Shown: in pieces, positions 48,919 to 59,885 of the stretch
Layout of the letters: every line of letters begins with the position of its first letter
How positions within the stretch are numbered: position 1 is the first letter of the stretch
Source: Boletus sp. NGJ
Lineage: Eukaryota; Basidiomycota; Agaricomycetes; Boletales; Boletaceae
Length of the DNA stretch: 64,000 nt
Direction: 5' to 3'
Assembly: GCA_019096195.1 (NCBI GenBank)
Contig: JAGTXK010000052.1
Span: 124,001-188,000 of the forward strand
Notes under the pieces: model-generated
The model's input: the letters and a program-made list of their open reading frames with translations, nothing else
Databases searched by the model: none
What the model was told of the DNA's origin: nothing
Translations under genes and position numbers: made by a program

Positions 48919-48960
48919 GATGCCATAGTATACATAGTGCTTCCATAGTGGCTTAGCAAT

Positions 48961-49026
48961 CCTAATCCTAATCCTAATCCTAATCCCAGTCCCAATTCCA
49001 ATCCCAATCCCAATCCTAATCCTAAT
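48961..49026. repeat. Telomere-like CCTAAT tract
   Basis: About ten units of CCTAAT and variants, matched by an inverted tract at 49457-49491. It is one arm of the foldback element and not a chromosome end. Confidence 0.7.
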
Positions 49027-49229
49027 TTTAATGATTTACAAAATGAAGTGTTAACTTTATGTAATAAGTAGAGAAGGATAAATTTGAGAAACAAGAGAGT
49101 GTGGGAAAGTTTTTGAAGTCTGGCTTGTTTATATAAGCATGGTGGCACAAACATTGGCAAACAATGTCCGCTTTTTGAACACTGAGCGTGGGAAAATGGA
49201 CTTGGATATTTTTGTTTGGAGTGTAGGTC

Positions 49230-49450
49230 TACACTTTTGGTACACTTTGTGACTACACTTTTACTACACTTTGGTGCGCATTTTTGGTACACTTTTGGTA
49301 CACTTTGTTTGCTACACGGTACTACACTCTGCTACACTTTTGTTTGGTTTTTTTTACTACACTTTGTTTGCTACACACTGTATTACACACTTTTTGTACA
49401 ACATTTGACTACACCTTTTGTACACTTTTTGACTACACTTTTTGTATACT
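49230..49450. repeat. Degenerate TACACTTTTG tandem repeats
   Basis: Over fifteen imperfect units of about 10-14 bases (CTACACTTTTG, GTACACTTTG). Loop of the foldback element. Confidence 0.65.
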
Positions 49451-49496
49451 TTTGATTTAGGATTAGGAAATAGGATTAGGGTTAGGATTAGCTTAA

Positions 49497-49690
49497 GATC
49501 ACTACTATGACTATGACTACTATGAATGTACTATGAATGCTATGGTACTATGATACTATGATACTATGAACACTATGAAGATGCTATGGATACTATGAAC
49601 TTTCAATACTATGACACTATGAACACTACTGTATAAACACTATGAGTTATCTATGAAACTACTATGGCACTATGAGCACTATGATGAAAT
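49497..49690. repeat. Degenerate ACTATG tandem repeats
   Basis: Many ACTATGA/ACTATGG units. Inverted counterpart of the CATAGT tract at 42440-42573. Confidence 0.65.
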
Positions 49691-49987
49691 CCTGTATTTA
49701 CTGATGTTCTACACAGTACTCACCAACTAATTAATATGTCATGGTGGAAGTTACAGTATCAGACATGTCTAGGGTCACTCCATTCCCTGCTGGTACAGAT
49801 CTGACTAAGCCTCACCCCTGCAAAAATGCAATCATAGTGTATATTCAGCCCATCCAACCTATACATTATGACATTGACTGTATATTGTTATATTCTCCTG
49901 CATCCCATGATGGGAGCCACTCAAAGTCCATAGGTTATGAGATTTATACACTACTACCATATACATTATGAGGAAGTGTACTATATA

Positions 49988-50130
49988 CAGTCAACTCTCT
50001 CATAACACATACCCCCTCAGGAAGATGTGTGTTATAATGGAATATGGGTTAACAAGGCAAATTGACTTGGGAAATTTCAAAACCTATGTGTTATGAGGGA
50101 GCATGTGTTATACTAGATAGGTGTTAACTG
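49988..50130. mobile_element. Pogo/Fot1-like MITE, 143 bp
   Basis: Ends CAGTCAACTCTCTCATAACA and (inverted) CAGTTAACACC, with ATAACACAT blocks mirrored in both arms and TA on both sides. No coding capacity. Confidence 0.75.
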
Positions 50131-50239
50131 TACAAAGGCTGGCAATAATTGCAAAACCAGTCGGACTCGAGTACACAACTATCGACCGCTTCCATAGAGA
50201 TCCATCGAGGCCACAAGAGTAAGTAGTAGATTGCAGACC

Positions 50240-51370
50240 TCACCTGAAGTTGTATTTGATTCTTGCCCTCCACTCGACGAACGCCGGCCACGTCCAGTAC
50301 AAAAGATGTCCTACTCTGAAATATAACGGTGTAAACACTGCCTTTTCACCTATGTCAATGGCACGAATGCATCGATCCCCTACGAAGTCGCGTTTCAAGC
50401 CGTGTTTGTTTGGGTCGGATTCGTGAATAATGGGTCCGGAAGTGCCGGGAGGATTGTCGACTGCAGAAGCGCGGAAAGCGCCCTCGATGGTTCCTGGGAG
50501 GAAGAACGTAAAGGCGATCGAAGGATGCTCGATGGATAGCGCTTGGTAGAGAAGCAGCGACGCGGACTTGGTGGCCGCATACAACGAGCGCGTCGGCGCG
50601 GGAATCACCGCTGCTACGGTCGACAGCAAAAGTACTGACGGCGACGATGAAGTATACGAGAGTAGGGGAATCTGCCCACATGTAGCGTCAAAACGTTTCT
50701 GAGTACAATGTAGGAGGACTTACAAACGAGATGGCAGCGATGTAGGGACCAATGAAGTTACCGTTCACTGCAGCCCTGGCTGCGTTCACGGCATGTTGGA
50801 TACCCTCCGGACTAGCTTGAGAACCGACGATGTCTGGTGCAGACATGTCTACACCTGCAACGGACATGAGTGGCTGGAGAGCGGAAACGCCCGCAGTGAG
50901 GATGAGAGTGTCGAGTCCACGCCATTCTATGTAAAGGCATGCATGAGCACCGTACATTGCGATATCTCAAATGACTACTGACCTTTATGAAGTATCTCGC
51001 GCAACTGAGTCATGTCTTGCACATCCCCACAATCCCCTCTAACACCCAACACGCGATCTTTGAATCCCCTTTGTTCGGAGAGCTCCTTGCATTCCTGTAC
51101 CACCTCGTCTAGCTTGGGTTGTCGCCTGCCTACTATGCACACGAAAGCACCGCGAGAAGCGTATTTGTGGGCCAACGTTTGCCCCACACCACTCGTTGCA
51201 CCGAGGATCAGCACACGCTCGCGATCTGGAGAAATTTTGGACGTCCGTCGCGATCGGCGGGATTGAAAGAGGTAGAGGGTCGAAAGACCGACTGCAAGGA
51301 CACCAGCTGCTGTGTATAGTGGTGAGTCTTGGGCGGTTCGAAGAACTTGACTGAGTGTCTTTGACAACAT
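50240..51370 (-). CDS. Short-chain dehydrogenase/reductase, membrane-anchored
   Basis: NAD(P)-dependent SDR. An N-terminal hydrophobic anchor (LYTAAGVLAVGLSTLYLF, residues about 18-35) is followed by the Rossmann motif VLILGATSGVGQTLA, then DTLILTAGVSALQPL (NAG-like motif), and catalytic VLLLSTVAAVIPAPTRSLYA followed by ATKSA (Ser, YxxxK). The C-terminus HLLYWTWPAFVEWRARIKYN is aromatic and may touch the membrane. Two short introns, near 50940-50980 and 50650-50710. The anchor recalls ER-associated SDRs such as 3-ketosphinganine reductase or 11-beta-HSD-like enzymes; the substrate cannot be told. Divergent from the amylase-like gene. Confidence 0.85.
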
Positions 51371-52019
51371 GATAGCTTAGCTTTTCCGATGTTCGTAGAT
51401 TCACCACGACTTACAAGCGTGTCGCATGGCTTACGTAAAGACGAGACTTTGCTATCGCTTCCATTGACTATGACAGTACTATGCAAATGTTTACTCGTCT
51501 TCGGCCTTTTTTTTCCACTGACAGACAAGCTGCAAGATCGAGTTCCAGTTCCACTAGGAAATGGAGTAGGATATGCAACTTGGACCAACTGCAAGTCAAT
51601 GTCAATGTCAATGCCTTTCTCTATGCGAATCCGGTAGACAGACCTTTGCCAGAGCGCTTTTTATAGAGTATCATATCTACCTGATCAAGCTGAGGCCCTA
51701 GAACGACTTGCAAAGGTGTTGCCGTACGGGTCGTCACTGAAGCTTTCAAGCTGCAAGAGGTCCTAAAGGATGAGCGGTAAGTGATTTTCGTAACACGTGA
51801 CGACGACGCGTTACTGACTTGGGGTGCTCCACAAATATTATTATGTGGCTAATTGCCGACAAAGGTCAACGGCATTTGTGGAATGCAGCCACAGAGGTTC
51901 GTCCGAACACATATCTCTCCCGGCTGCGGTCGGCCATCTCTGCGCATGCCATCCCTCCTCTAGAACTCGCACCCGTATATCTAGGCTCGGTCGGGAACGA
52001 CATTCAATCTTCCTCACAA
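51371..52019. promoter_or_regulatory. Divergent intergenic region, SDR and amylase-like gene
   Basis: About 650 bases hold both 5' regions. A TTTTTATAGAG box lies near 51657-51667. No other feature is recognised. Confidence 0.4.
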
Positions 52020-54180
52020 ATGTTCTCTTCTGTGCTTTTTTTACTGACTTTTACTGGTTTCTTGTCCCTGCAATCATCGGCTGCCGACGCGCAGCAATGG
52101 AGATCTCGCTCGATTTACCAGGTGCATACGATGCCCTCTTCCATTGGCGGTGGATACTCAACGGCGTTGTAGGTCATGACAGATAGGTTTGCTCTCCAAG
52201 ATGTTAGCAACGGTACTGCGTACAACGTTCCTTGCAATACCTCTGCCCTTCAGTACTGTGGTGGTACTTGGAAAGGTATCATCGATCATCTCGATTACAT
52301 CCAGGGCATGGGTTTTGATGCCATTTGGATCTCACCACCCTTTGCCAATGTCGAAGGCCAGACGCTGATGGGCGAGGCTTATCACGGGTGCGCTCGCGGC
52401 ATCGCTCATCCCCTCGACGTCGATGTTGACAGATCTCAATCCAGTTATTGGCCCCAGGATCTGACCAGACTCAATCCGCATTTTGGCACAGTCAATGACC
52501 TGAGGAACCTTAGCGACGTCCTCCATGCGCGGGGGATGTACCTTATGCTTGACATCGTCGTCAATCATATGGTGTCTCCCCGCCCTTTCAACATCACCGC
52601 TGTGCAATTTGCGACCACTAATGCAACCACGCTGGCCACAAACACCACCGCCCTCTACCCTTTCACCGATCTCTCGGATTTCCACTCGGTTTGCTGGATC
52701 ACAGATTACAGCAACCAGACCGAGGTGGAGCAATGCTGGCTCGGGAACGAGAACATGCCATGGGCGGATGTGAACACAGAAAACCCAGAGGTCATTGAGA
52801 CGCTGAACAACTGGATTGAGGACGTGATTGAGGACTTCAAAGTAGATGGGCTGAGGTTGAGTACAGTCAAGTTTGTTTCGAGGGATTTTTGGACCAGCTT
52901 CACGACCCATGCGGGGGTCTTCACTCTAGGAGAGGTATGTAATGTGTAGAATGAAAGGCAGGCAACTGACATTTTGGTTAGGTGTATTCGGTCGACGTCA
53001 ATTATACCAGTCCCTATACGGGTGAGTCGGAGGGCTTCGCTCTCGGAAAACAACCCATTGATGTCATAAAAGGTGTCATGGATGCTGTGCTGGATTATCC
53101 TACCTGGTTCGAACTCGTACCTGCCTTCACGTCACCGGAAGGCGACCTCAAGGCATTGAAAAACATTGTTCAGCGATCGCAGGGCGAGTACACTAGTGGA
53201 GCCTTCATGACGGGGTCGTTCCTGGAAAACCATGATCAACCCCGTTTCGGCTCGCTGACGAGCGATCCCGCGGTATGAGCGGTCTGCAGCATAGTCCAGG
53301 ACGTCAACTAAAATGCTGAGCATAGCTTCGAGCGAATGCCATCGTCTGGCCATTTATTCACGACGGTATCCCCACGATCTATTACGGTAAGCTACAGCCT
53401 TGTTACAAGGCAAGGTACCTCTGTTCACGGGGTGTCAGGACAGGAACAAGGACTGTCTGGAGGCCAAACTCCGAGCAATCATGAAGCGTAAATTTCCGGT
53501 TGTACGCCACCATGGTAATACTCACCTCAATCATAGACTCTGGCATACCCGATATGATTCCGAGCACCCTCTCTATATGATGGTTGCAGCGCTAAACCAA
53601 GCTCGGAAAGCAGCAATCGTCTCCAAAAAATATTTCTTGACGACACCAGTCAGTTATCCACTTACTCAAGTCCGAACGAGGACAGATGTAGTTAACTTGA
53701 TTCGATTAGATGCAGTTCCTGGATGCCAATTCATCAAACACGCTCGTGGTATCAAAGCCCCCCTTGCTCGCGCTCCTGACCAATATTGGTAGCCAGCAGA
53801 CGAGCTCCGTACGATGGAATGTAACGCATCCGGTGTTCAAGGCTAGGCAACAACTCATAGATGTACTGACCTGTCGTACCTTTACTGCGGGAGAGGACGG
53901 TGGTGTATCGATCCAATCGGATGAAGGGATGCCGAAGGTACGATCAAGTTGCTTATAGTGACGAGCAACTTTGACGCTGATTTTGAACCATCGCATCGTT
54001 GCTTCTCTCTCATAACTACTGTTTTGACAGGTACTCATGCCAGTGACATCGCTCGAAGGCACAAGCTTGTGTCCCCAAAGTGCGGACGTCGGGAGTGGCA
54101 GGCACAGTATCGGCGTTACGGTGTCGTGGACGACTGTTGTCTCGTCGATAGTTGTCCTGACAGTGGTCAACTTTGTTTGA
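52020..54180 (+). CDS. GH13 alpha-amylase-like, nucleophile missing, C-terminal anchor
   Basis: Fungal alpha-amylase of GH13 with a signal peptide (MFSSVLFLLTFTGFLSLQSS). Conserved parts: RSIYQ|VMTDRFAL, FDAIWISPPFANVEG, YHG|YWPQDL, region I MLDIVVNHM, region III FTLGEVYS (acid/base Glu), region IV SFLENHDQPRF (transition-state Asp) and IPTIYYG|QEQGLSGG. Region II reads GLRLSTVKFV where active enzymes have GxRxDxxKH: the nucleophile Asp is Ser and the His is Phe, so starch hydrolysis is unlikely. Exon borders were placed at short GT...AG introns (about eight). The last exon adds a Ser/Gly-rich stretch and a hydrophobic end (VTVSWTTVVSSIVVLTVVNF), like a GPI signal. The intact frame argues for a non-catalytic role. 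Confidence 0.83.
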
Positions 54181-54816
54181 GATTTTGAGATGTGGATACT
54201 TCGGCCCGTGTGTGGGCCTACTTGCTCTTTTTCCGTGCCAGTCACTGCTTGCGCTCTTTAATAACCCCCCTAGACCCAAAGCTACCTTCATGAATTATAC
54301 ATCGACTCCTTCGCGCGCGAAGCTAACTACATTACTATGCTATCGGTGGGCAATGTTGACAGTCACTCTGTCGCGAGCGCTTGTTCTCACTTAGATTGCT
54401 ACATAGCTTTGTCTTTTGCAATTTGAGACGATCGATCGGATGATTTCATTTGTTGACGACACAAGTTCATGTACTTAACATGGCTTGCAGTCTATCTCAA
54501 AACGTTGTAGCGCTCTCAATTAGACTCGGACGTTAGGAGTATAAATCTGGGAAGGTCTCAGGATGAGGTTGTCTCGTAACCCTCTTAGGGTTAGGGTTAG
54601 GGTTAGAGTCGGAGAAGGTCGGAGATTAATATTCAAAGTCCACTTGTACGTCAAAAAATTCCGGACAGCTACAACGTCCTGAAATGGGATGTGATCAGAT
54701 TGTCATACTCCTACTTACTAACCGAGTTACCAAGCATTATTACTTGAGCGTCACAGCATCCCTAAACCACCCTTTAAGCTCTTTTCATCAGTGGGAGGTC
54801 AAGAACTCAAACCACC
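54181..54816. other. Intergenic with a short telomere-like tract
   Basis: About 0.6 kb. A run of (TTAGGG)3-4 lies at 54585-54606. Nothing else recognised; promoter of the next gene at the right end. Confidence 0.5.
54585..54606. repeat. Interstitial TTAGGG repeat
   Basis: Three and a half uninterrupted TTAGGG units, the standard fungal telomere motif, in an internal position. Confidence 0.75.
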
Positions 54817-56379
54817 ATGGCTGTCAGATCACCACAGGACATTTACGCAAGACATGTATCATCTTCGCGTGGCTACCCCATGTGGACCCCCGAGCCAAGC
54901 AGCCAGCTCTTATCTTACCGACCCGAAGGACTCAGGATTGGGGACGTTGGCGTTGTCGCTCCCGAGAATGGCAACTTTGACGTCTTTTTCAACCTCTGCT
55001 TATCCAAGGACCATCATTTCCACCGGGCTACTGGCGTTCCCGACGGCTTCACCCCTGTCGAACTAAGTGATGTGGACATCAAGACCGTTTCAAACGTAGA
55101 GAGCGCTGGTCAGGTTATAACGACCTCTTCTGTGACGAGAATGGGCAGCGATGAGGTGCTACCGAGGTGCGTTCGTCGTCTCAGCAATACGAACGAACGG
55201 TGGGGAAATTAACTCCTTCATATCAACTGAACATTGGATAGGATTGGCCAGTCAGGCGCCACAGATTACACCTTCAACCTGTCGTCGAGCGAAGGTGCAC
55301 TCCTCATCCTTCCTGAAGGCGCAGAACGCCACGACGTTCGAGACCCTCGACCTTTCTTCGAGCAGGCGTCTCGCCATGCAGCGACTTGGTATCGTTTTGC
55401 AGAGCAGAATCTCGGCCGGATCATTAGTCACGACTCCATCTACGTCATCACGGGTTTTCACAAGGCCCGTTCCTGGGGCCTCGCCGGATACCAAAACGAA
55501 CAAGGAAACAGCGACTTTTCTGCTCGATTCACTGTCGGGGTGCGCGAGGGTGGGAATTTGGCGGCAGGTTATAGTTGGGAGACGACGCGGAGTATGGACT
55601 GGCGTGTCGGTCCCGTTGATGGTCTCGGGATCCCGAACCAGTCTGTTTTCATACGCGGGTTCAAGATCGCACTCAGGAGTTCGGTGCAAGGTGTACCTCA
55701 GAGATGGGTCAGCTTCGAGCCGAGTCGCTCTAGTGTTCGATCCAATGATGGAACTTCCTCTGGCGAGTCGTGGCTAGCCAATGCTTGGAAAGGCATTTCC
55801 AAGACTATAGGCATGTCGAGTGAAGGTGACGACCGAGGCGTGGGGGGTGACTCACGGGAAAACATGGGGATGCGTATCGAAATCCAGCGCATACCAGAAA
55901 TATTGCCGGTAGGGGCTCGATCACTTGTGTTTGCGATATGGTAGGTTTGAAACCATCCGCTAGGTTTTCCATCCCTCGGACGTCATCAATCAATACATAC
56001 TCCAAAAGGTATGTATACATAGGAACGAAGCAGGGATGTGCCAAAGGTTACATATGCTTCACAGGAACCATCCGCAAAGGTGGCAATTACACACGACAGT
56101 GACTGGGGTTCGATTCTCGACAACGTAAGTTGGTGGGTAAGAATTCTCATGTTAAGCGTTAACCTGCCTTTACGTTTCAGAATCTGCTCAAGCCCGAACA
56201 GCTCGCACAGCACGAACTTCTGACGAAAGCGGTATCTGAAAGGTACACTATATTCTCCCGAGAGGGTAAGCGTTCTTTTATGCATTATAGTATCCATTAA
56301 CATTTATCTAGGTGTGGCATATTTGCAAAGCCAAAGGTCTGTTTTGGTTCGGTATTCGAGTGTGACGGCCCTGATCTGA
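54817..56379 (+). CDS. Hypothetical protein, Agaricomycete-type, no known function
   Basis: Multi-exon gene. Start MAVRSPQDIYARHVSSSRGY, then PMWTPEP and GLRIGDVGVVAPENGNFDVF, a pattern I recall from many uncharacterised Agaricomycete proteins that begin with a YPLWxPEP/RIGDVG block. Exon 2 gives EGALLILPEGAERHDVRDPR, HDSIYVITGFHKARSWGLAG and PNQSVFIRGFKIALRS. A further exon, reached by splicing near 55928, reads EPSAKVAITHDSDWGSILDN. The end NLLKPEQLAQHELLTKAV...SVLVRYSSVTALI-stop is an inferred splice. No catalytic motif seen. The VAITHDxDW element is also typical of this group. The exact 3' exons are uncertain. Confidence 0.65.
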
Positions 56380-56429
56380 ACGTTGTTCGTAGTGGTTCGG
56401 ATACTTCCATCGACGCGACTACAGATGCC

Positions 56430-57745
56430 ATGCCAACAGCAGAGGCTGCTAACCTGGCTCTGATAGACGAAGTTGATGAACCGATCGAAATGGAGGGAGA
56501 AGATAAAGTTGTGCAGCCTCTCCATCCTGAGTCTCTCAGTGTAGTATCTGAGAGCAATTATCGTTGTGTTGATGAACACGCCTCGAGATCAATAACTTCA
56601 GAGAGGTATGTGATCAGATATTTGTTCGGGTCGTCTCATCATGTTTTTTTTTTCGATCAAACTACACTACCACCCAGTCGCCCTGCGGATTTACAGAGGT
56701 CGGTACACCAGCCAAAGTTCATCTACATTTCCATTGATCCCTGTGATCAATAGTATTCCTTCTAAATTCGGGGCTACTTCTGGGGTCAATGCTTCCACAT
56801 CGCCAGAATCTCTCCGTCCCATCAAGATCATCGTGATATCTGATTTTGTAAGTTGTCTTGTTTCTTGCCTGATTGTACCCAACAATCACCTTCCTTTACG
56901 TAGCTTTGCGGATTTTGTTACATATGCGACAAAGTTCTCCACGAGGCAATCGAAACCTGCCGGGATCTACCCATCCGATTTGATGTGGAATTCCGACCAT
57001 TTACACTCATGAATCTACCAGCTCTTCCTATTGCGGCTCAGAATCAGGTCATTTATCGCAATGCTTATGTTCGGAAAAAGCTTGGAAGGGAACAAGCAGA
57101 GATAAAATTAAAGGCAGTCAACGAGCTCGGGCAGCAAGCAGGTCTGAAATTGTCGGTCTCTCAGGCGATCACCGTTATGTCTTCTAATGTCTTGGTTTTT
57201 CAGCGCGGAGGATGTTATCATATGTCCAACCATTCAGGCACATCGGTTGTCCGCGAAAGCATATCAGGATGGTGGTCAGCGCCTGCAGAATAAATTCAAC
57301 ACACTCATTTTCGATGCGTGTCTTGCAAAAGGGGCGCAAATCAGTGACGAAGATGTGTTGATCGACGCCGCCGTCGACATCGGTCTCATGACCAAGGAGG
57401 AGGTAAGTCATCATAGTCCAACGCTGATGTCTGATTGATTCACGGTACCCCCAAGGCAACGGAGTTTTTGCATTCCACTGAATGTTCCGATTGTGTGGAA
57501 AAGATGGTTGAAGCTGCCAGGGCTCAAGGTATCAATGGCGTACCGTTCGTCATCATCGACGGCAAGTGGGCCGTGAATGGTCTTCAGCCGGTAGAATGCT
57601 TCATTCAGGTAAGCTACCACTCTCTTTACGCCAAGCTCACACGCGAGCTTGTTCAATTTAGATCTTCCGTAAACTTGCTCATTTCCCGGCTTCTCCGACC
57701 GTTTCATTGAAAACGACGTCAGAACGCGAATGCGAAGTGCGCTGA
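56430..57745 (+). CDS. DsbA/FrnE-like thioredoxin-fold protein with CGFC motif
   Basis: DSBA-family thioredoxin-fold protein (FrnE/2-hydroxychromene-2-carboxylate isomerase-like). After a loose N-terminal part the core starts LRPIKIIVISDF, and after an intron LCGFCYICDKVLHEAIETCR: the family's CPWCYIG site reads CGFCYIC, keeping both Cys. Then FDVEFRPFTLMNLPALP, NKFNTLIFDACLAKGAQISD, DEDVLIDAAVDIGLMTKEE, ECSDCVEKMVEAARAQGI and the cis-Pro loop GVPFVIIDGKWAVNGLQPVE. The last exon ends KTTSERECEVR-stop. The start is uncertain: 56430 (spliced over a pyrimidine-rich intron) or 56641. Likely a redox or isomerase enzyme; substrate unknown. Confidence 0.75.
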
Positions 57746-58706
57746 AATATAGAAATCGCATGTGGGCTGACGTTGTTGCTTTTGTTCTCTCCCATTTTCA
57801 GGCTAATGACGAGTTTTCGAGCATTCGACTGTCACACAAGTTGTTATGTACGTGTCGCGGTAGTATACTTTAAATTGTAAATTAGCATGTGCCAGTTCTC
57901 CATGCGATTTCGTGACTGGAGGACATGACGTGAGCCGACTTGTCTGTTCTATGCTCGGACGGTGGGGCATTTACATCCAAGGGTAAATTAAAGTTTCTGC
58001 TTGGCGTATCTTATCCTAGTGTGCGGGTTTTGTGCCGAGTACTCTCGTTTTCGGCCAAGTTGGCCACTGTGTGAAAAATTGTCAGAAATCACACAACACC
58101 TTCGGCCCACCTATATCACCTCAACATCCGCTCGGAATTCATCGGAGATGATGCCATTCGACTTGGATGACTTGGGGGAACATTTTCCGAGTTGACCGAA
58201 TGCAACAAAGATGATATTTTGAAAAATTGAATTTGATTTTTTATTTTTTTATTTCTTCACCGGCCATGCCGGAATGTAGTCTACTGGCTTGTCCGAGTCG
58301 AATGGTATCACTCTCCGATAATAAGGAGATAATCTTTTGAAGATTATTCAAAGAGACTTTCAAAATTGCAAATTGTCTTCACCGGTCAAGCTCGGAAAAT
58401 GTATCCTCCTGGCAAGTCATCCGGGTCGAGGTGGCATCATCTCCGATGAATTCCGAGCGGATGTTGAGGTGATATAGGTGGGCCGAAGGTGTTGTGTGTT
58501 TTTCTGACAATTTTTCACACAGTGGCCAACTTGGCTGAAAAAGAGAGTAATAAATGATCATGGTTGCTGCTGCGGAAAAATCATGTGTCACAATTTCCAC
58601 AACTTATCAATATTGTTATTGTTGCCATCGCTCGACGTTGTTATTGTCACTGGTAGGAACAAGGCGTTGATCCGAGTATGAAATTTCCTTGTGAAAATCG
58701 GTCTCC
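57746..58706. other. Intergenic with a 0.5-kb inverted repeat
   Basis: No gene recognised. The inverted repeat at 58040-58550 fills most of it. Confidence 0.5.
58040..58550. repeat. Inverted repeat, arms about 160 bp, loop about 185 bp
   Basis: 58040-58198 and 58383-58550 are inverted copies with few differences. Transcribed, it would form a long hairpin. No TA or other duplication is evident, and no ORF of note is inside. A foldback transposon remnant or a natural antisense/hairpin source. Confidence 0.75.
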
Positions 58707-58970
58707 ATGCGGAAAACGGTCCCTAGGTGTGCTGACGCGTGCATGAGCACACATCCTCCTAAAAATGATAGTTACATCAGATTTAGTGTATGCTCTGATG
58801 CATTGCCCAGAAACGACTACATTGGACATACGGTATTATCTAGGGGTAGTTCGGCTGGGCAACCGGGACCTGAAACAGCTGTAGAACAATGGATCAAATG
58901 GCAGCGGGAAGCGGACGAGGGAAACTGGTGGAAGCAAGGGAAACTTAAAGTGAATGAACGCCTGATGTAG
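58707..58970 (+). CDS. Possible small or partial gene, unrecognised
   Basis: An 87-codon frame ending VEQWIKWQREADEGNWWKQG then KLKVNERLM. The Trp-rich end looks protein-like, but no domain is recognised. It may be the remnant of a larger gene. Confidence 0.25.
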   Translation: MRKTVPRCADACMSTHPPKNDSYIRFSVCSDALPRNDYIGHTVLSRGSSAGQPGPETAVEQWIKWQREADEGNWWKQGKLKVNERLM

Positions 58971-59519
58971 GGTGCAGGTCTAATATTTTCCCTGTGTATT
59001 CTTTGTAACCTATGGACAATAAATCAGTGGAGTACTTGAAGGAATAGTGAAACCTACGGCTGAATGAGCCTCGGCCTCATAGCATCGCTGCGTTTCCCCA
59101 CTCGTTGTAGGTGGTGTGGATGACCTACGTACGCCTGCCATCTTGCCGCTTGCGTTGGTAGTGTTCGTGGCGACGCATTTTGTCTCCCGCTAGCGGCCTT
59201 CTATCGTATTGTTTTTGTTTCAACTGGCCGCTCACGCCAGTTTAACCACCTCTATTGTCGCTGTTGCCATCACATTAACGCTCCTGACCATCCTCAACAC
59301 CTCCCAGCTCGTCTCGCTTGCCCTTCGCCTGATATTTCCATTCTGCGTTCGTCGTACTGTCATTGTCGTTCGTCTCGCCTCTATGTCGTTCTGAGTCACT
59401 GTAAGGGTCGCCCCCCGCAACCGTTTCGTCTCCCAGGTCATGTCGCGAGTCGACGCGCCTCAATCCCGCGCGATGATGTTTCTGAAGACCGTCAAGAATG
59501 AAAAAGAGAAAACTCACCC
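58971..59519. other. Intergenic with the shared 115-bp segment
   Basis: Contains 59331-59445, the counterpart of 14098-14211. Otherwise no supported feature. Confidence 0.45.
59331..59445 (+). repeat. Dispersed repeat copy 2 (pair at 14098-14211)
   Basis: Inverse counterpart of 14098-14211. It lies about 1 kb before the hypothetical gene whose last exon is also copied next to the other member of the pair. Confidence 0.75.
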
Positions 59520-59885
59520 AATGCCCCATATAAGCCTCGCTCCATACCGCCTTGCTCCAAGGAGCAACCCAGGAGGTCTGTGCCACCCTTGCTTCGTGCG
59601 TCGCCATCGATGGGAGAATGATAGAAGCATTGAATGCTGGCATGAGACCGAAATCCGCTATACGCAGCGATCCGGTATTGGAGATAAGCAGGTTGGCAGC
59701 TTTCATGTCGTGGTGAAGGATGTGATTCTGCGTGTATGCGTACGTTCATTCCAGGATCCGAGGTGAACCAAAGTCATGCATATACTCCGTCCACTCCAAG
59801 AGTTGTTTCGTGTAGAGCTTGATTTGACTGGGCAGTAGCTTTGCTCTCTCGTTCTCCAACAACCTTGCGAGGTTGTGGCACATCT
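59520..59885 (-). pseudogene. CDK-like protein kinase fragment (Bur1/Cdk9-like)
   Basis: Minus strand reads HNLARLLENERAKLLPSQIK then LYTKQLLEWTEYMH, a remnant intron, then NHILHHDMKAANLLISNTGS and LRIADFGLMPAFNASI. This is the hinge-to-activation-segment part of a Bur1/Cdk9-type kinase. The catalytic HRD reads HHD and the C-lobe after the activation loop is not readable. There is no N-lobe or C-lobe nearby, so it is a broken gene fragment. Confidence 0.75.

Larger units (their letters stand above)
42392..49702. mobile_element. Foldback element with CATAGT and telomere-like arms, entered by a Ty3/Gypsy element
   Basis: Ends 42392-42406 and 49689-49702 are inverted relatives (AGTAAAACAGGACT and AGTAAATACAGGAT). 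Inward, the left arm has many CATAGT units (42440-42573 and 48924-48957) and then CCTAAT units (48961-49026). The right arm has GGATTA/GGGTTA units (49457-49491) and then many ACTATG units (49497-49690), so the arms are imperfect inverted copies. The loop holds degenerate TACACTTTTG repeats. Without the nested element it is about 0.97 kb with no coding region. Probably a non-autonomous DNA transposon; class unknown. Confidence 0.55.

Noticed and set aside
54585-54606. Telomere or chromosome end
   Set aside because: Only about three and a half units, with genes on both sides; an internal repeat.
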